A stretch of 7,653 bases of DNA from Candidatus Gallibacteroides avistercoris (lineage in GTDB: Bacteria; Bacteroidota; Bacteroidia; Bacteroidales; CHK158-818), in NCBI GenBank assembly GCA_018714665.1, contig DVNA01000122.1, forward strand, positions 1 to 7,653, in the 5' to 3' direction. The translations under genes and the position numbers were made by a program. Below, one piece after another: positions 1-6,659 of the stretch. Every line of letters begins with the position of its first letter. The stretch's first letter is position 1. The notes beneath the pieces were generated by a model that searched no databases, was not told the origin of the DNA, and saw only the letters and a program-made list of their open reading frames with translations.

Positions 1-151
1 GAAAATGTTGTCCCGCAGCGGGGTTTCTGGACCGGATCAGATTATAGGCGATGTTTATACAGAGTCCGATTTCTGACACGATCTCGCCCAGACTTCCGGA
101 TGCCGCAGCTGTAAATCGATCATGTTCAGGGTCGTTGACAAAATTGATCAT
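1..151 (-). CDS. Unknown protein, N-terminal 50 residues (runs off window), foreign-looking segment
   Basis: An open frame starts at the ATG at 151-149 and stays open to the left edge, giving 50 residues that begin MINFVNDPEHDRFTAAASG. I do not recognise the family. The start is well supported: a strong Shine-Dalgarno sequence lies 7 bases upstream, and the ATG overlaps the stop codon of the preceding frame (ATGA), a sign of translational coupling. The visible part is soluble in character, with no signal peptide and a moderately hydrophobic stretch around residues 29-39. Codons favour C/G endings (CTG, ATC, GGC, GAG), and the start site is unlike those of the genes at 1100-6600. Tight overlap plus strong SD is typical of Firmicutes, phages and conjugative elements. 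A phage or mobile-element origin is inference; no hallmark domain is visible. Confidence 0.55.
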   Translation of the reverse strand, partial: MINFVNDPEHDRFTAAASGSLGEIVSEIGLCINIAYNLIRSRNPAAGQHF

Positions 152-266
152 ACTGTTTCTCCTTTCTCCGGCTCCGGTGGTAAACGGAGCCACCAGCCGA
201 TGGGCAGCTCCGGCTTTTGACGGGACGGCAGCATCTCCCAATCGGCACCATCCCAGGCCATGAACG
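148..266 (-). CDS. Unknown protein, C-terminal ~37 residues only, cut at the junction
   Basis: This frame ends at the TGA at 150-148 and can be read back to the junction near 267. It gives a Trp- and Pro-rich tail containing WDGADWEMLPSRQKPELP followed by a GWW motif and ending PEKGETV. An ATG occurs at 261-259, but nothing resembling a ribosome binding site precedes it, and it lies directly at the join with the MATE gene, so this is more likely the tail of a longer gene. The stop overlaps the next start by 4 bases (ATGA), which makes the two frames look like real neighbours in a compact operon. It lies in the same stretch as the nonsense tail of the MATE frame. Family not recognised. Confidence 0.45.
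159..169 (-). promoter_or_regulatory. Strong Shine-Dalgarno site of the partial gene at 151
   Basis: On the minus strand this reads GGAGAAAGGAG, with the AAGGAG core ending 7 bases before the ATG at 151. Such a site is rare ahead of Bacteroidota genes and supports both the chosen start and the foreign character of the first ~266 bases. Confidence 0.6.
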
Positions 267-272
267 CCCGAT
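260..272. other. Sequence junction between truncated MATE gene and foreign-looking DNA
   Basis: Reading the MATE protein on the minus strand, the family-like sequence holds through NLSVIIIG (residue 267, codon at 269-267) and then turns into a Cys/Arg/Ser-rich string with no membrane character. From the same point a different minus-strand frame becomes a plausible gene end followed by an overlapping new gene. Both genes are therefore truncated at one point. No inverted repeat, target-site duplication or integrase is visible. This could be an assembly chimera, a deletion or recombination join, or the edge of an inserted element. An assembly chimera seems most likely to me. Confidence 0.6.
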
Positions 273-1067
273 AATAATGACACTCAAATTAAACGCTCCG
301 GTTTCCATACCCATTTGCAACGCCACCGGCATTCCCAAACGGACCAATTGCCAAGCATCGCAAAAGGATGATTTAATCTTAAAGAATCCTATTCTGAAAC
401 GGTTGTACCGCCGGGTAGCGAAAAATATCCAAACGAACACGGCTACCGTAAAGATACGGCTGAAAAGGGTTGAGATGCCGGCGCCCAATAACCCCATCTC
501 CGGAAATCCAGCTTTCCCGAATATCAGCAGATAATTACCAAGGATGTTCACGGCATTTCCGGACAGCAGAATGATCATCGAAATGCGCGTATCCATAATA
601 CCGTCGGCAAATTGGCGGAAAGAGTTGAACAACATGATAAAACACAAACCGGACAAGTGGGTCAGGTAGTAGGGTTTTATCAACGGAAGCAAATCTTCGG
701 GTTGCCCCATATTGCCCAGAAAGGCATATACAACGGTCATAATTCCCATCATCAATACGCCCAGGATACCGTTTACGTATAAACTGTTTCGCAACATGGC
801 TCCGGCCTGCGGTATCTTATTCCCGCCCACCAAGGTTCCGATAACCGGGGTCAATCCGTAAGAGAATCCCAACCCGAACATAATGGAGAGGTTGAACAGG
901 TTGTTTACGAACGACGCGGCGGCCAGTTCTGCGGATGAGTGGTGCCCTACCATGATATTGTCGGCAAAACCGACTACAATAATGCCCAACTGGCCTATCA
1001 TGATGGGAATACCTATTCTCAGTAATTCACCTGTATAAGAGGTTTCGTGCAAAGAGATTCTTTTCAT
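267..1067 (-). CDS. MATE family efflux transporter, truncated after residue 267
   Basis: Inner-membrane multidrug and toxin extrusion protein of the NorM/DinF type, expected to expel small molecules using an ion gradient. The first 267 residues read as a MATE N-terminal half. They include GELLRIGIPIMIGQLG (13-28), the ADNIMVG segment (36-41), hydrophobic helices up to about residue 217, and the start of the second half with GMPVALQMGMETGAFN (245-260). Family members are usually about 450 residues, so roughly 180 are missing. The frame stays open to 126, but residues 268-313 are not MATE-like and belong to the joined DNA. The start at 1067 lies 32 bases past the M16 peptidase stop, so it is probably the last gene of the operon. 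The substrate cannot be told. Confidence 0.85.
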
Positions 1068-1099
1068 GCTTCATGTTTCAGGACAGACAAATTCTATAT

Positions 1100-2344
1100 C
1101 TACCGACCCTGTTTAGAGCGGTAGTACAAAGTGGAGCAATTCTTTTCTACCAAAGTTTCAGATGCGGTTTTTTTTAACCTGGCCGACGTTACGGCACGGT
1201 ATTTTTCTACCTCGGTGTTGATGTTTTCGGCCCGCTCCAACCACTCGTGATAGGCTAAATTGGTCGCCTTACTGAGATAATTTATGTTGGAGAACAAATC
1301 GTTCGACTCGAACTTATTGATTATTTTTTGTACTTCATATTCTCTAATCTCTTCTTGCGACAAACGTTGCATTTCACCGCGCAGAGCCTCGTCGGCCTCC
1401 TGCAAAGAGACTCCGGGATTGGGCTTTCCGGTTACAAAAAACAGACCGGCATCCCTATCGCCCGTTATGTAGGCATTTACTTCGGAGAACAGTTTTCGAC
1501 CCATCACCAACTCCTGATACAACCTGGCAGAACGTCCGTTGGCCAGAATATCGGACAACATATCGCACGGATGATACTCCTCGTCCATCCGGCCGCACAT
1601 GTGATAGGCCTTTACAACCATATCGGCAGGGACATCCCGTTCTACTTCCAAGAAACGGGGTTGGGTCTGTGGCGGTTCTTGTGGCAGGTTACGCCGGACA
1701 ACCTCCCGACGTTCTATCGGACCGAACCATTTTTCGGCCAACCGGACAGTTTCGTCGAACGAGATATTTCCGGCCACCGACAAGATGGCGTTGTTGGGTG
1801 CATAATGTTTGAAATAGAACTCTTTTACCTCCTCCATCGTCGTGTTTTCGATATGGCTCAACTCCTTACCAATGGTAGCCCATCGGTAAGGGTGTACCCG
1901 GTACGCCAACGGACGAATCAACAAGGGGATATCTCCATAAGGTTGATTCAGATTCCGCTGCTTGAACTCTTCCATAACAACCTGACGCTGGGTTTCCAAC
2001 CCTTTGGGGGAGAACGAAAGCGACAACATCCGGTCCGACTCCAACCAAAAAACCGTCTCTACATTTTGACACGGTACCACGTCATAGTAGTTGGTTATGT
2101 CGTTGCTCGTCCAGGCATTGTTCTCGCCTCCGGCCTCTTGCAACGGGGTATCGAAATCGGGGATATGCAAAGACCCTTCGAACATCAGGTGTTCAAACAG
2201 ATGTGCCATTCCCGTACGATGCGGGGCTTCATCTCGTGAACCGACATCGTACAGGATATTGACGGCAACCATCTGGGTAGTGCAGTCTTGATGATGCAGC
2301 ACACGTAAGCCGTTATTCAATATATACCTATTTACATCAATCAC
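1100..2344 (-). CDS. M16 family zinc metallopeptidase (insulinase/processing-peptidase type)
   Basis: Zinc-dependent endopeptidase of family M16, which typically degrades or trims peptides inside a closing chamber. The inverted zinc motif HxxEH is at residues 48-52 (HLFEH). The third ligand is probably E125 or E126 in VVMEEFKQR. HPYRWATIG (151-159) and YAPNNA (181-186) are typical of the catalytic domain. The second domain carries the R/Y pair (R274 and Y276 in SARLYQ). At 414 residues it is a short, single-unit M16 protein; related ones often work as dimers. No signal peptide is visible, so it is predicted cytoplasmic. The start is a GTG at 2344-2342 overlapping the stop of the upstream isomerase gene, with GAAGG just ahead, which indicates coupled translation. 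The substrate is unknown. Confidence 0.92.
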   Translation of the reverse strand: MIDVNRYILNNGLRVLHHQDCTTQMVAVNILYDVGSRDEAPHRTGMAHLFEHLMFEGSLHIPDFDTPLQEAGGENNAWTSNDITNYYDVVPCQNVETVFWLESDRMLSLSFSPKGLETQRQVVMEEFKQRNLNQPYGDIPLLIRPLAYRVHPYRWATIGKELSHIENTTMEEVKEFYFKHYAPNNAILSVAGNISFDETVRLAEKWFGPIERREVVRRNLPQEPPQTQPRFLEVERDVPADMVVKAYHMCGRMDEEYHPCDMLSDILANGRSARLYQELVMGRKLFSEVNAYITGDRDAGLFFVTGKPNPGVSLQEADEALRGEMQRLSQEEIREYEVQKIINKFESNDLFSNINYLSKATNLAYHEWLERAENINTEVEKYRAVTSARLKKTASETLVEKNCSTLYYRSKQGR

Positions 2345-3102
2345 ACGCCTTCTATTTTCATGTTCATCCGAATATCTTTTACCGGCCTGTCGGCGTTACC
2401 GGTCTGTACTTGCTGTATCTTTTCTACAACATCGAGACCTTCCTTTACTTCGCCGAACACGGTATAATCGCCATCCAGATGTGGGGTTCCTCCGACCGTT
2501 TTATAAACCTGCCGCTGTTCTGCGGTAAGCCGCACAGGGCCCAACTCTTTCATTTTTTTCTGTGTTTGCTTTATCAATTCCTCCTGCAAGGCATACAGCC
2601 CCTCCTGATCACGATTCCGACGAAGGTTGATGATTTCCGAACGATGCGTTGCGGCTAACGCATGAAAAATTTTCTGCTCTTGCATCTGGGTCAACTGTTT
2701 CTCGATGGCATCCAGTTTTCCATCGCTATAAACCTCTCCCCAGACGATGTAAAACTGCGATCCCGACGATTTTTTCTCGGGATTTACCTCATCGCCCTGA
2801 CGAGCGGCAGACAAAGCGCCCCGTTTATGAAACCGTTCGGGATATTTTATCTCTGCCGGAAGGGTGTATCCCGGGCCTCCCACGCCCAATTGCTTGCCTG
2901 CGGAAGCATTTTTAGATTCGGGATCACCACCTTGAATCATAAAATTCTTGATTACCCGATGAAAAAGCAAATCGTTGTAGAATCCCTCTTTTACCAGTTT
3001 TATGAAATTATCGCGATGCAACGGAGTATCGTTGTACAGCTTTACCTTTATCGTACCCAAAGTTGTTTCGATAACGACAACCGTCTCTTTTTTGTTTTCC
3101 AT
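2341..3102 (-). CDS. Cyclophilin-type peptidyl-prolyl cis-trans isomerase with an internal helical insert
   Basis: Catalyses cis-trans isomerisation of proline peptide bonds to help protein folding. The cyclophilin core is clear: VVIETTLGTIKVKLYND (9-25), FHRVI with R49, FMIQGGD with F54, M55 and Q57 (matching R55, F60, M61 and Q63 of human cyclophilin A), SGSQFYI with Q116 and F118, and LDGDYTVFGEV (209-219). Between residues about 122 and 200 there is an insert rich in Lys, Glu and Gln, likely helical, that minimal bacterial cyclophilins of about 165 residues lack. No signal sequence is seen, so it is probably cytoplasmic. It sits second in the operon, 21 bases after the Dabb gene, and its stop overlaps the GTG start of the M16 peptidase. 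Confidence 0.93.
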   Translation of the reverse strand: MENKKETVVVIETTLGTIKVKLYNDTPLHRDNFIKLVKEGFYNDLLFHRVIKNFMIQGGDPESKNASAGKQLGVGGPGYTLPAEIKYPERFHKRGALSAARQGDEVNPEKKSSGSQFYIVWGEVYSDGKLDAIEKQLTQMQEQKIFHALAATHRSEIINLRRNRDQEGLYALQEELIKQTQKKMKELGPVRLTAEQRQVYKTVGGTPHLDGDYTVFGEVKEGLDVVEKIQQVQTGNADRPVKDIRMNMKIEGV

Positions 3103-3110
3103 TCTACCTG

Positions 3111-3116
3111 CTCCTT
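3111..3116 (-). promoter_or_regulatory. Canonical Shine-Dalgarno site of the cyclophilin gene
   Basis: AAGGAG on the minus strand lies 8 bases before the ATG at 3102 and fixes that start. It sits in the 21-base gap after the Dabb stop codon. A full Shine-Dalgarno site stands out here because most other genes in the Bacteroidales part of the window lack one. Confidence 0.6.
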
Positions 3117-3123
3117 TCCTGTA

Positions 3124-3423
3124 TCAAAAAACATAATCGACACACGAACGGTCTTCCTTATGGGGAGTCAACACTTTCACAACAGCCTGATGAGCAGGAT
3201 GTTTTGCATAGGTTTCCAAATCTTCCATCGTCTCTACCTCAACCTCCAACGCCAAATCAAACGCTTCTGCCGGATTACAGTTAATCCCTGCACGGATAGA
3301 ACGGATGACAGGAATTTTACCGGACAACTCATCAAAGGAGATTTTCAGCTCATGCAACTTTTCAACTTTTTCTTCGGTGGTTTCAAAACCTTTCAGTTTA
3401 AACAAAACAATGTGCTTGATCAT
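3124..3423 (-). CDS. Dabb (dimeric alpha-beta barrel, stress-responsive) domain protein
   Basis: Small protein of 99 residues made almost entirely of one Dabb domain, a ferredoxin-like fold that forms dimers. The family opening MIKHIVLFKLK (1-11) and the late HPAH motif (75-78, in TYAKHPAHQA) are both present. Members include plant stress proteins and a few polyketide or olivetolic acid cyclases, but most bacterial ones have no assigned reaction, and none can be given here. It is the first gene of the minus-strand operon ahead of the cyclophilin. The ATG at 3423 gives the exact family N-terminus. No strong Shine-Dalgarno site precedes it; the leader is A-rich, as usual in Bacteroidota. Confidence 0.88.
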   Translation of the reverse strand: MIKHIVLFKLKGFETTEEKVEKLHELKISFDELSGKIPVIRSIRAGINCNPAEAFDLALEVEVETMEDLETYAKHPAHQAVVKVLTPHKEDRSCVDYVF

Positions 3424-3501
3424 TTTTCTCTATTTTTTGGTACATTTGAATAATATAAAGGAGGCTATTCGGCATATTCAAATCAGAAAACAGGTTTTTC
3501 A

Positions 3502-3533
3502 TTTGCCTCTGCTCTCGCCTTTCACTATATTTG
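3502..3533 (+). promoter_or_regulatory. Bacteroidetes-type promoter for the lytic transglycosylase gene
   Basis: TTTG at 3502-3505, a 20-base spacer, then TATATTTG at 3526-3533 match the known Bacteroidetes primary sigma factor consensus (TTTG at -33, TAnnTTTG at -7). Transcription would start near 3540, leaving a leader of about 40 bases before the ATG at 3579. Confidence 0.75.
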
Positions 3534-3554
3534 TAGGGCCGTTTTTGCCGTATG

Positions 3555-3587
3555 CAAATGTAAGCGATTTATTTCAACATGCCGAAA
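3555..3587 (-). promoter_or_regulatory. Candidate minus-strand promoter for the Dabb-to-MATE operon
   Basis: On the minus strand TACATTTG (3562-3555) fits the -7 consensus TAnnTTTG. The -33 element is weak: TTTC at 3587-3584 with a 21-base spacer, one mismatch from TTTG. It would give a leader of roughly 125 bases and would overlap the start of the divergent transglycosylase gene. Confidence 0.35.
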
Positions 3588-4958
3588 CTTATTTGCATTA
3601 TATTGTTATTCGTATTTATCTCCGGATGCGGGCGGAAGCCACAAGAGAGTGCCTCCGTACGGGAAGACCTACCGGAAATATTACAGTCCAAAGAGTTACG
3701 CGTATTAACTCTGTATAGTTCTACCTCATACTTTCTGTACCGGGGTGAAGAGATGGGATATGAATTTGAGTTGGCCCGACGTTTTGCCCTCTCGCAAGGA
3801 TTACACATAAAAGTAATCGTGGCTGAAAATATCTCCCGATTAATCGAAATGCTGGAAGACGGCGAAGGCGACATCGCGGCCTACACGTTGCCCGTAACCA
3901 ATGAGCTCCGGCAACGGTTGATCTATTGCGGTGAAGAGATCATTACCCACCAGGTATTGATCCAGCGACGCGGCAACAAAGAAGAGATTATCGACGATGT
4001 AACCGGACTGGTAGGGAAAGACATTTACGTAGAGCGCGACTCTAAATTCGACGACCGGATTACCCATTTAGACGAAGAATTAGGCGGCGGAATACACATC
4101 CACAAAATCAACAAAGATACCGTTACGACCGAAGACCTGATCGGGATGGTCGCCTCAGGCGAGATTCCATATACGTTGGCCGACGACAACATTGCCAGAT
4201 TGAACAAGACATACTACAACAACCTGGACATCCGTTTAGAGGTAAGTTTCCCGCAACGATCGTCGTGGGCTGTCCGGAAAAGTTCACCCTTGCTGGCAGA
4301 GGCTGTCGATAAATGGTTTGACGAGAACCACAACAGCACCGAATATAAAAGTATCCTGAAACGATATTTTGAAGATAGTAAACGACCCTATACCCAACAA
4401 ATTCTCTCCTTGTCAAAAGGACAAATCTCCATATACGATCCGCTGTTCAAGAAATATGCCAAAGAGCTGGATTGGGACTGGCGCCTCATCGCATCGCAAG
4501 CATACCAAGAATCTCAGTTCGACACGACGGCCGTATCCTGGGCAGGAGCCCGAGGACTGATGCAATTAATGCCCTCTACGGCCAAAGCATACGGATTGGA
4601 GATAGAAAAAATCCAGAATCCCGAAGAAAACCTGAAAGCGGCTGTCAAATCGATGAAAGCATTAAACAAGAGTTTCTCCAAGATAGAAGACCGGGACGAA
4701 CGGATAAAATTCATTTTGGCAGCCTACAACTCTGGAATCGGACATATCTACGACGCCATGGCGTTAGCCGAGAAATACAATAAAAACCCCTTGGTATGGG
4801 ACGGCAACGTGGCCGAATTTGTCCTGCTGAAAAGCAATCCCGAATTTTTTAACGACTCGATCTGTAAGTTCGGCTACATCAGAGGGCGTGAAACCGTTAA
4901 CTATGTAAAAGACGTTTTATCGGTTTACAACGAGTACAAAATAAAAATCAAACCTTGA
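3579..4958 (+). CDS. mltF: MltF-type lytic murein transglycosylase lipoprotein
   Basis: Cleaves the MurNAc-GlcNAc bond of peptidoglycan, forming 1,6-anhydro-MurNAc ends. A lipoprotein signal peptide ends in a lipobox with C17 (FISGC), so it should be membrane-anchored; no acidic surface-export motif follows the Cys, which suggests it faces the periplasm. Residues about 37-265 resemble a solute-binding (SBP_bac_3-like) domain, beginning KELRVLTLYSSTSYFLYRG, the regulatory half of MltF. The SLT domain covers about 285-455: catalytic E311 in AYQESQF, GLMQLMPSTA (326-335), AAYNSGIGH (381-389) and GRETVNYV (437-444 region). The length of 459 residues is close to E. coli MltF. The ATG at 3579 starts directly at the signal peptide. 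It has its own promoter and is probably co-transcribed with the esterase 28 bases downstream. Confidence 0.93.
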   Translation: MPKLICIILLFVFISGCGRKPQESASVREDLPEILQSKELRVLTLYSSTSYFLYRGEEMGYEFELARRFALSQGLHIKVIVAENISRLIEMLEDGEGDIAAYTLPVTNELRQRLIYCGEEIITHQVLIQRRGNKEEIIDDVTGLVGKDIYVERDSKFDDRITHLDEELGGGIHIHKINKDTVTTEDLIGMVASGEIPYTLADDNIARLNKTYYNNLDIRLEVSFPQRSSWAVRKSSPLLAEAVDKWFDENHNSTEYKSILKRYFEDSKRPYTQQILSLSKGQISIYDPLFKKYAKELDWDWRLIASQAYQESQFDTTAVSWAGARGLMQLMPSTAKAYGLEIEKIQNPEENLKAAVKSMKALNKSFSKIEDRDERIKFILAAYNSGIGHIYDAMALAEKYNKNPLVWDGNVAEFVLLKSNPEFFNDSICKFGYIRGRETVNYVKDVLSVYNEYKIKIKP

Positions 4959-4986
4959 ATATACCCACTAAACACACGTTATTACA

Positions 4987-5856
4987 ATGAAAAGAATCTA
5001 TTTATTATTTGCGGCTCTTATTTTAGCGATCCCCATGAGTGCACAAAAAATGTTTGAAATCCCCGTATGGCCCGAAGGTGCGGCCGAGTCGAACGGTATC
5101 GAAGCGGAAGAGACCACCCGAGGTATTACCGTTATCAACAGTAAAGAAGCTACTCTTTATGTTTATCTACCAGAAAACGCAAAAGGCCCCACTCCTGCTG
5201 TTGTTATCTGTCCGGGAGGCGGTTACGAAGCGTTGGCCATGGACCACGAGGGACATAAATATGCCCAATGGCTCACAAAAAACGGAGTGGCCGGTATCGT
5301 ATTAAAATACCGGATGCCGAACGGCCATCATGAAATTCCGTTGAAAGATGCCCAAGAGGCCATCAAAATCACCCGTAAGAATGCCAAAGAGTGGAACATC
5401 GACCCCAAAAAGGTGGGCATCAGCGGATTCTCTGCCGGGGGACATTTGGCCTCTACCGCCGGAACTCATTTCGACAGTAATACCCGTCCCGACTTCATGG
5501 TACTTTTTTACCCGGTAGTAACAATGGCAGAAGAAAAACAGACCCATATCGGATCACGCAACAATCTTCTGGGCAAAAACCAGAACAACAAATCCTGGGT
5601 AGATTACTACTCCAATGAACTGCACGTTTCGCCCTATACCCCTCCTACCCTTTTCCTGTTGAGCAGCGACGATACGGCCGTTCCTCCATGCAACAGCATC
5701 AATCTTTATAACGCGATGAAAGAAAACGGGGTCAATGCCACCATGTACATCTTCCCCGAAGGGGGGCACGGTTGGGGTGTAAATGAATCTTTCTCCTATT
5801 GCAACGAATGGAAAACCTTGTATATAAAATGGCTTAAATACCTTCATATTATTTAA
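4987..5856 (+). CDS. Secreted alpha/beta-hydrolase, probable (acetyl) esterase
   Basis: Serine hydrolase of the alpha/beta fold, close in layout to the esterase/lipase and acetylxylan-esterase-like enzymes common in Bacteroidota. A signal peptide (1-19, cleavage after MSA) predicts export. The oxyanion-hole glycines lie in CPGGGY (75-80). The nucleophile is S149 in GFSAGGH, the acid probably D229 in SSDDTAVP, and the base H261 in GGHGWG. Length 289 residues, complete. There is no promoter-like sequence in the 28 bases after the transglycosylase gene, so the two are probably one transcript, ended by the hairpin at 5895. The substrate is not shown: polysaccharide O-acetyl groups are the usual guess for this family, and peptidoglycan O-acetyl groups are an alternative suggested by the neighbour. 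Confidence 0.85.
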   Translation: MKRIYLLFAALILAIPMSAQKMFEIPVWPEGAAESNGIEAEETTRGITVINSKEATLYVYLPENAKGPTPAVVICPGGGYEALAMDHEGHKYAQWLTKNGVAGIVLKYRMPNGHHEIPLKDAQEAIKITRKNAKEWNIDPKKVGISGFSAGGHLASTAGTHFDSNTRPDFMVLFYPVVTMAEEKQTHIGSRNNLLGKNQNNKSWVDYYSNELHVSPYTPPTLFLLSSDDTAVPPCNSINLYNAMKENGVNATMYIFPEGGHGWGVNESFSYCNEWKTLYIKWLKYLHII

Positions 5857-5894
5857 GAGTTCAATATCTTCATATCAGGAAGTAAACATTTTTT

Positions 5895-5940
5895 ATAAAA
5901 AGGGACGGGTGATATTCCATCCCTTTTTATTGGTTTTTTA
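5895..5940 (+). terminator. Rho-independent terminator after the esterase gene
   Basis: An 11-bp perfect stem pairs 5895-5905 with 5920-5930 (ATAAAAAGGGA against TCCCTTTTTAT) around a 14-base loop. A second T run follows at 5934-5939. It lies about 40 bases past the esterase stop and closes the transglycosylase-esterase unit. Confidence 0.75.
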
Positions 5941-5960
5941 GAGCGCTTATATTATATTTG
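5930..5960 (+). promoter_or_regulatory. Bacteroidetes-type promoter for the DUF3332-like gene
   Basis: TTG at 5930-5932, a 20-base spacer and TATATTTG at 5953-5960 match the Bacteroidetes consensus, with the same spacer and -7 sequence as the promoter at 3502. A start near 5967 would leave an A/T-rich leader of about 77 bases. The -33 element touches the end of the upstream terminator stem. Confidence 0.65.
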
Positions 5961-6043
5961 TACAATAAATACAAAGTTATACGGGGTTTCTGTATAAAAG
6001 TTATTTACCAAAATATTATTAATCAACTTAAAGCAATTAGGTT

Positions 6044-6592
6044 ATGAAAAAAAGTAGATTCCCTCTCCTTACCGCTGCTTTTTTGAGCAGTTGTATCCTG
6101 TTTTCTTCCTGCATCGGATCATTCGGACTTTCTAACAAGTTATTGAGCTGGAACCAATCTATCGGAGATAAATTCGTAAACGAGCTGGTATTCTTTGCCT
6201 TCTGGATTCTTCCGGTATATCAGGTTTCCGTATTGGCCGACGTAGTAGTACTCAACTCCATTGAATTCTGGACAGGGTCAAACCCGGTTGCATCCAACAC
6301 CCAGGAAATTCAAGGCGAAAACGGTAAATACCTGGTAAAATCACACGACAACGGATATACCATTACCGATGAAACAACAGGCCAAGTAACAGAATTTGTT
6401 TACGACAATACGGACGACTCATGGTCAGTAGAAGCAAACGGAACCTCTACCAAATTCATGACATTTACCGATGAAAACCACGTAGATATGTATCTGCCCG
6501 GCGGTGAAACGATGAATGTAGAAATCTCCCAGGCAGGAGTCCTCGCATTCAAAAATCTGGTAGAAAACAGCGCATACTACGCCAGCAAGTAA
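6044..6592 (+). CDS. DUF3332-like lipoprotein
   Basis: Predicted envelope lipoprotein of 182 residues that resembles the uncharacterised DUF3332 family by recall. The signal peptide holds two Cys in lipobox-like settings: LSSC17 and FSSC23; C23 is better placed after the hydrophobic core. The core family stretch is LSWNQSIGDKFVNELVFF (34-51) followed by a hydrophobic segment (about 48-72, FWILPVYQVSVLADVVVLNSI) and EFWTGSNP (74-81). Residues about 85-165 are polar and look like beta strands (GKYLVKSHDNGYTITDETTG). No enzyme motif is visible and the function is unknown. The gene has its own promoter and ends at the strong hairpin at 6613, so it appears to be a single-gene transcript. Confidence 0.8.
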   Translation: MKKSRFPLLTAAFLSSCILFSSCIGSFGLSNKLLSWNQSIGDKFVNELVFFAFWILPVYQVSVLADVVVLNSIEFWTGSNPVASNTQEIQGENGKYLVKSHDNGYTITDETTGQVTEFVYDNTDDSWSVEANGTSTKFMTFTDENHVDMYLPGGETMNVEISQAGVLAFKNLVENSAYYASK

Positions 6593-6612
6593 TTGGAAAG
6601 ATTCTCAATATA

Positions 6613-6659
6613 AATAAACAACAGAGACGCGTCTTTGGGATGCGTCTCTGTTGTTTATT
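6613..6659. terminator. Bidirectional hairpin terminator between convergent genes
   Basis: An 18-bp perfect inverted repeat pairs 6613-6630 with 6642-6659 around an 11-base loop. The stem has a GC-rich inner part (GAGACGC) and an A/T-rich base, so T-rich sequence follows the GC core on both strands. It can serve the plus gene ending at 6592 and the minus gene ending at 6658, whose TAA stop lies partly inside the stem. Confidence 0.8.

Noticed and set aside
126..266. The 46-residue C-terminal tail of the MATE frame as real protein
   Set aside because: It is Cys/Arg/Ser-rich with no membrane helices where MATE proteins need them, and another frame in the same DNA looks like a real gene end.
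1328..2239. A 303-codon open frame on the plus strand inside the M16 peptidase gene
   Set aside because: It is fully antisense to a gene with clear catalytic motifs, and its translation resembles no protein family; it is a codon-bias shadow.
3441..3448. TACATTTG as a further plus-strand promoter -7 box
   Set aside because: No good -33 element at ~20 bases and a much better promoter at 3502-3533 serves the gene.
2662..3453. A 263-codon open frame on the plus strand across the cyclophilin and Dabb genes
   Set aside because: It crosses two well-supported genes and their spacer in antisense and has no family-like features.
3457..3464. A perfect AAAGGAGG Shine-Dalgarno-like sequence on the plus strand
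   Set aside because: No start codon or open frame follows at a usable distance.
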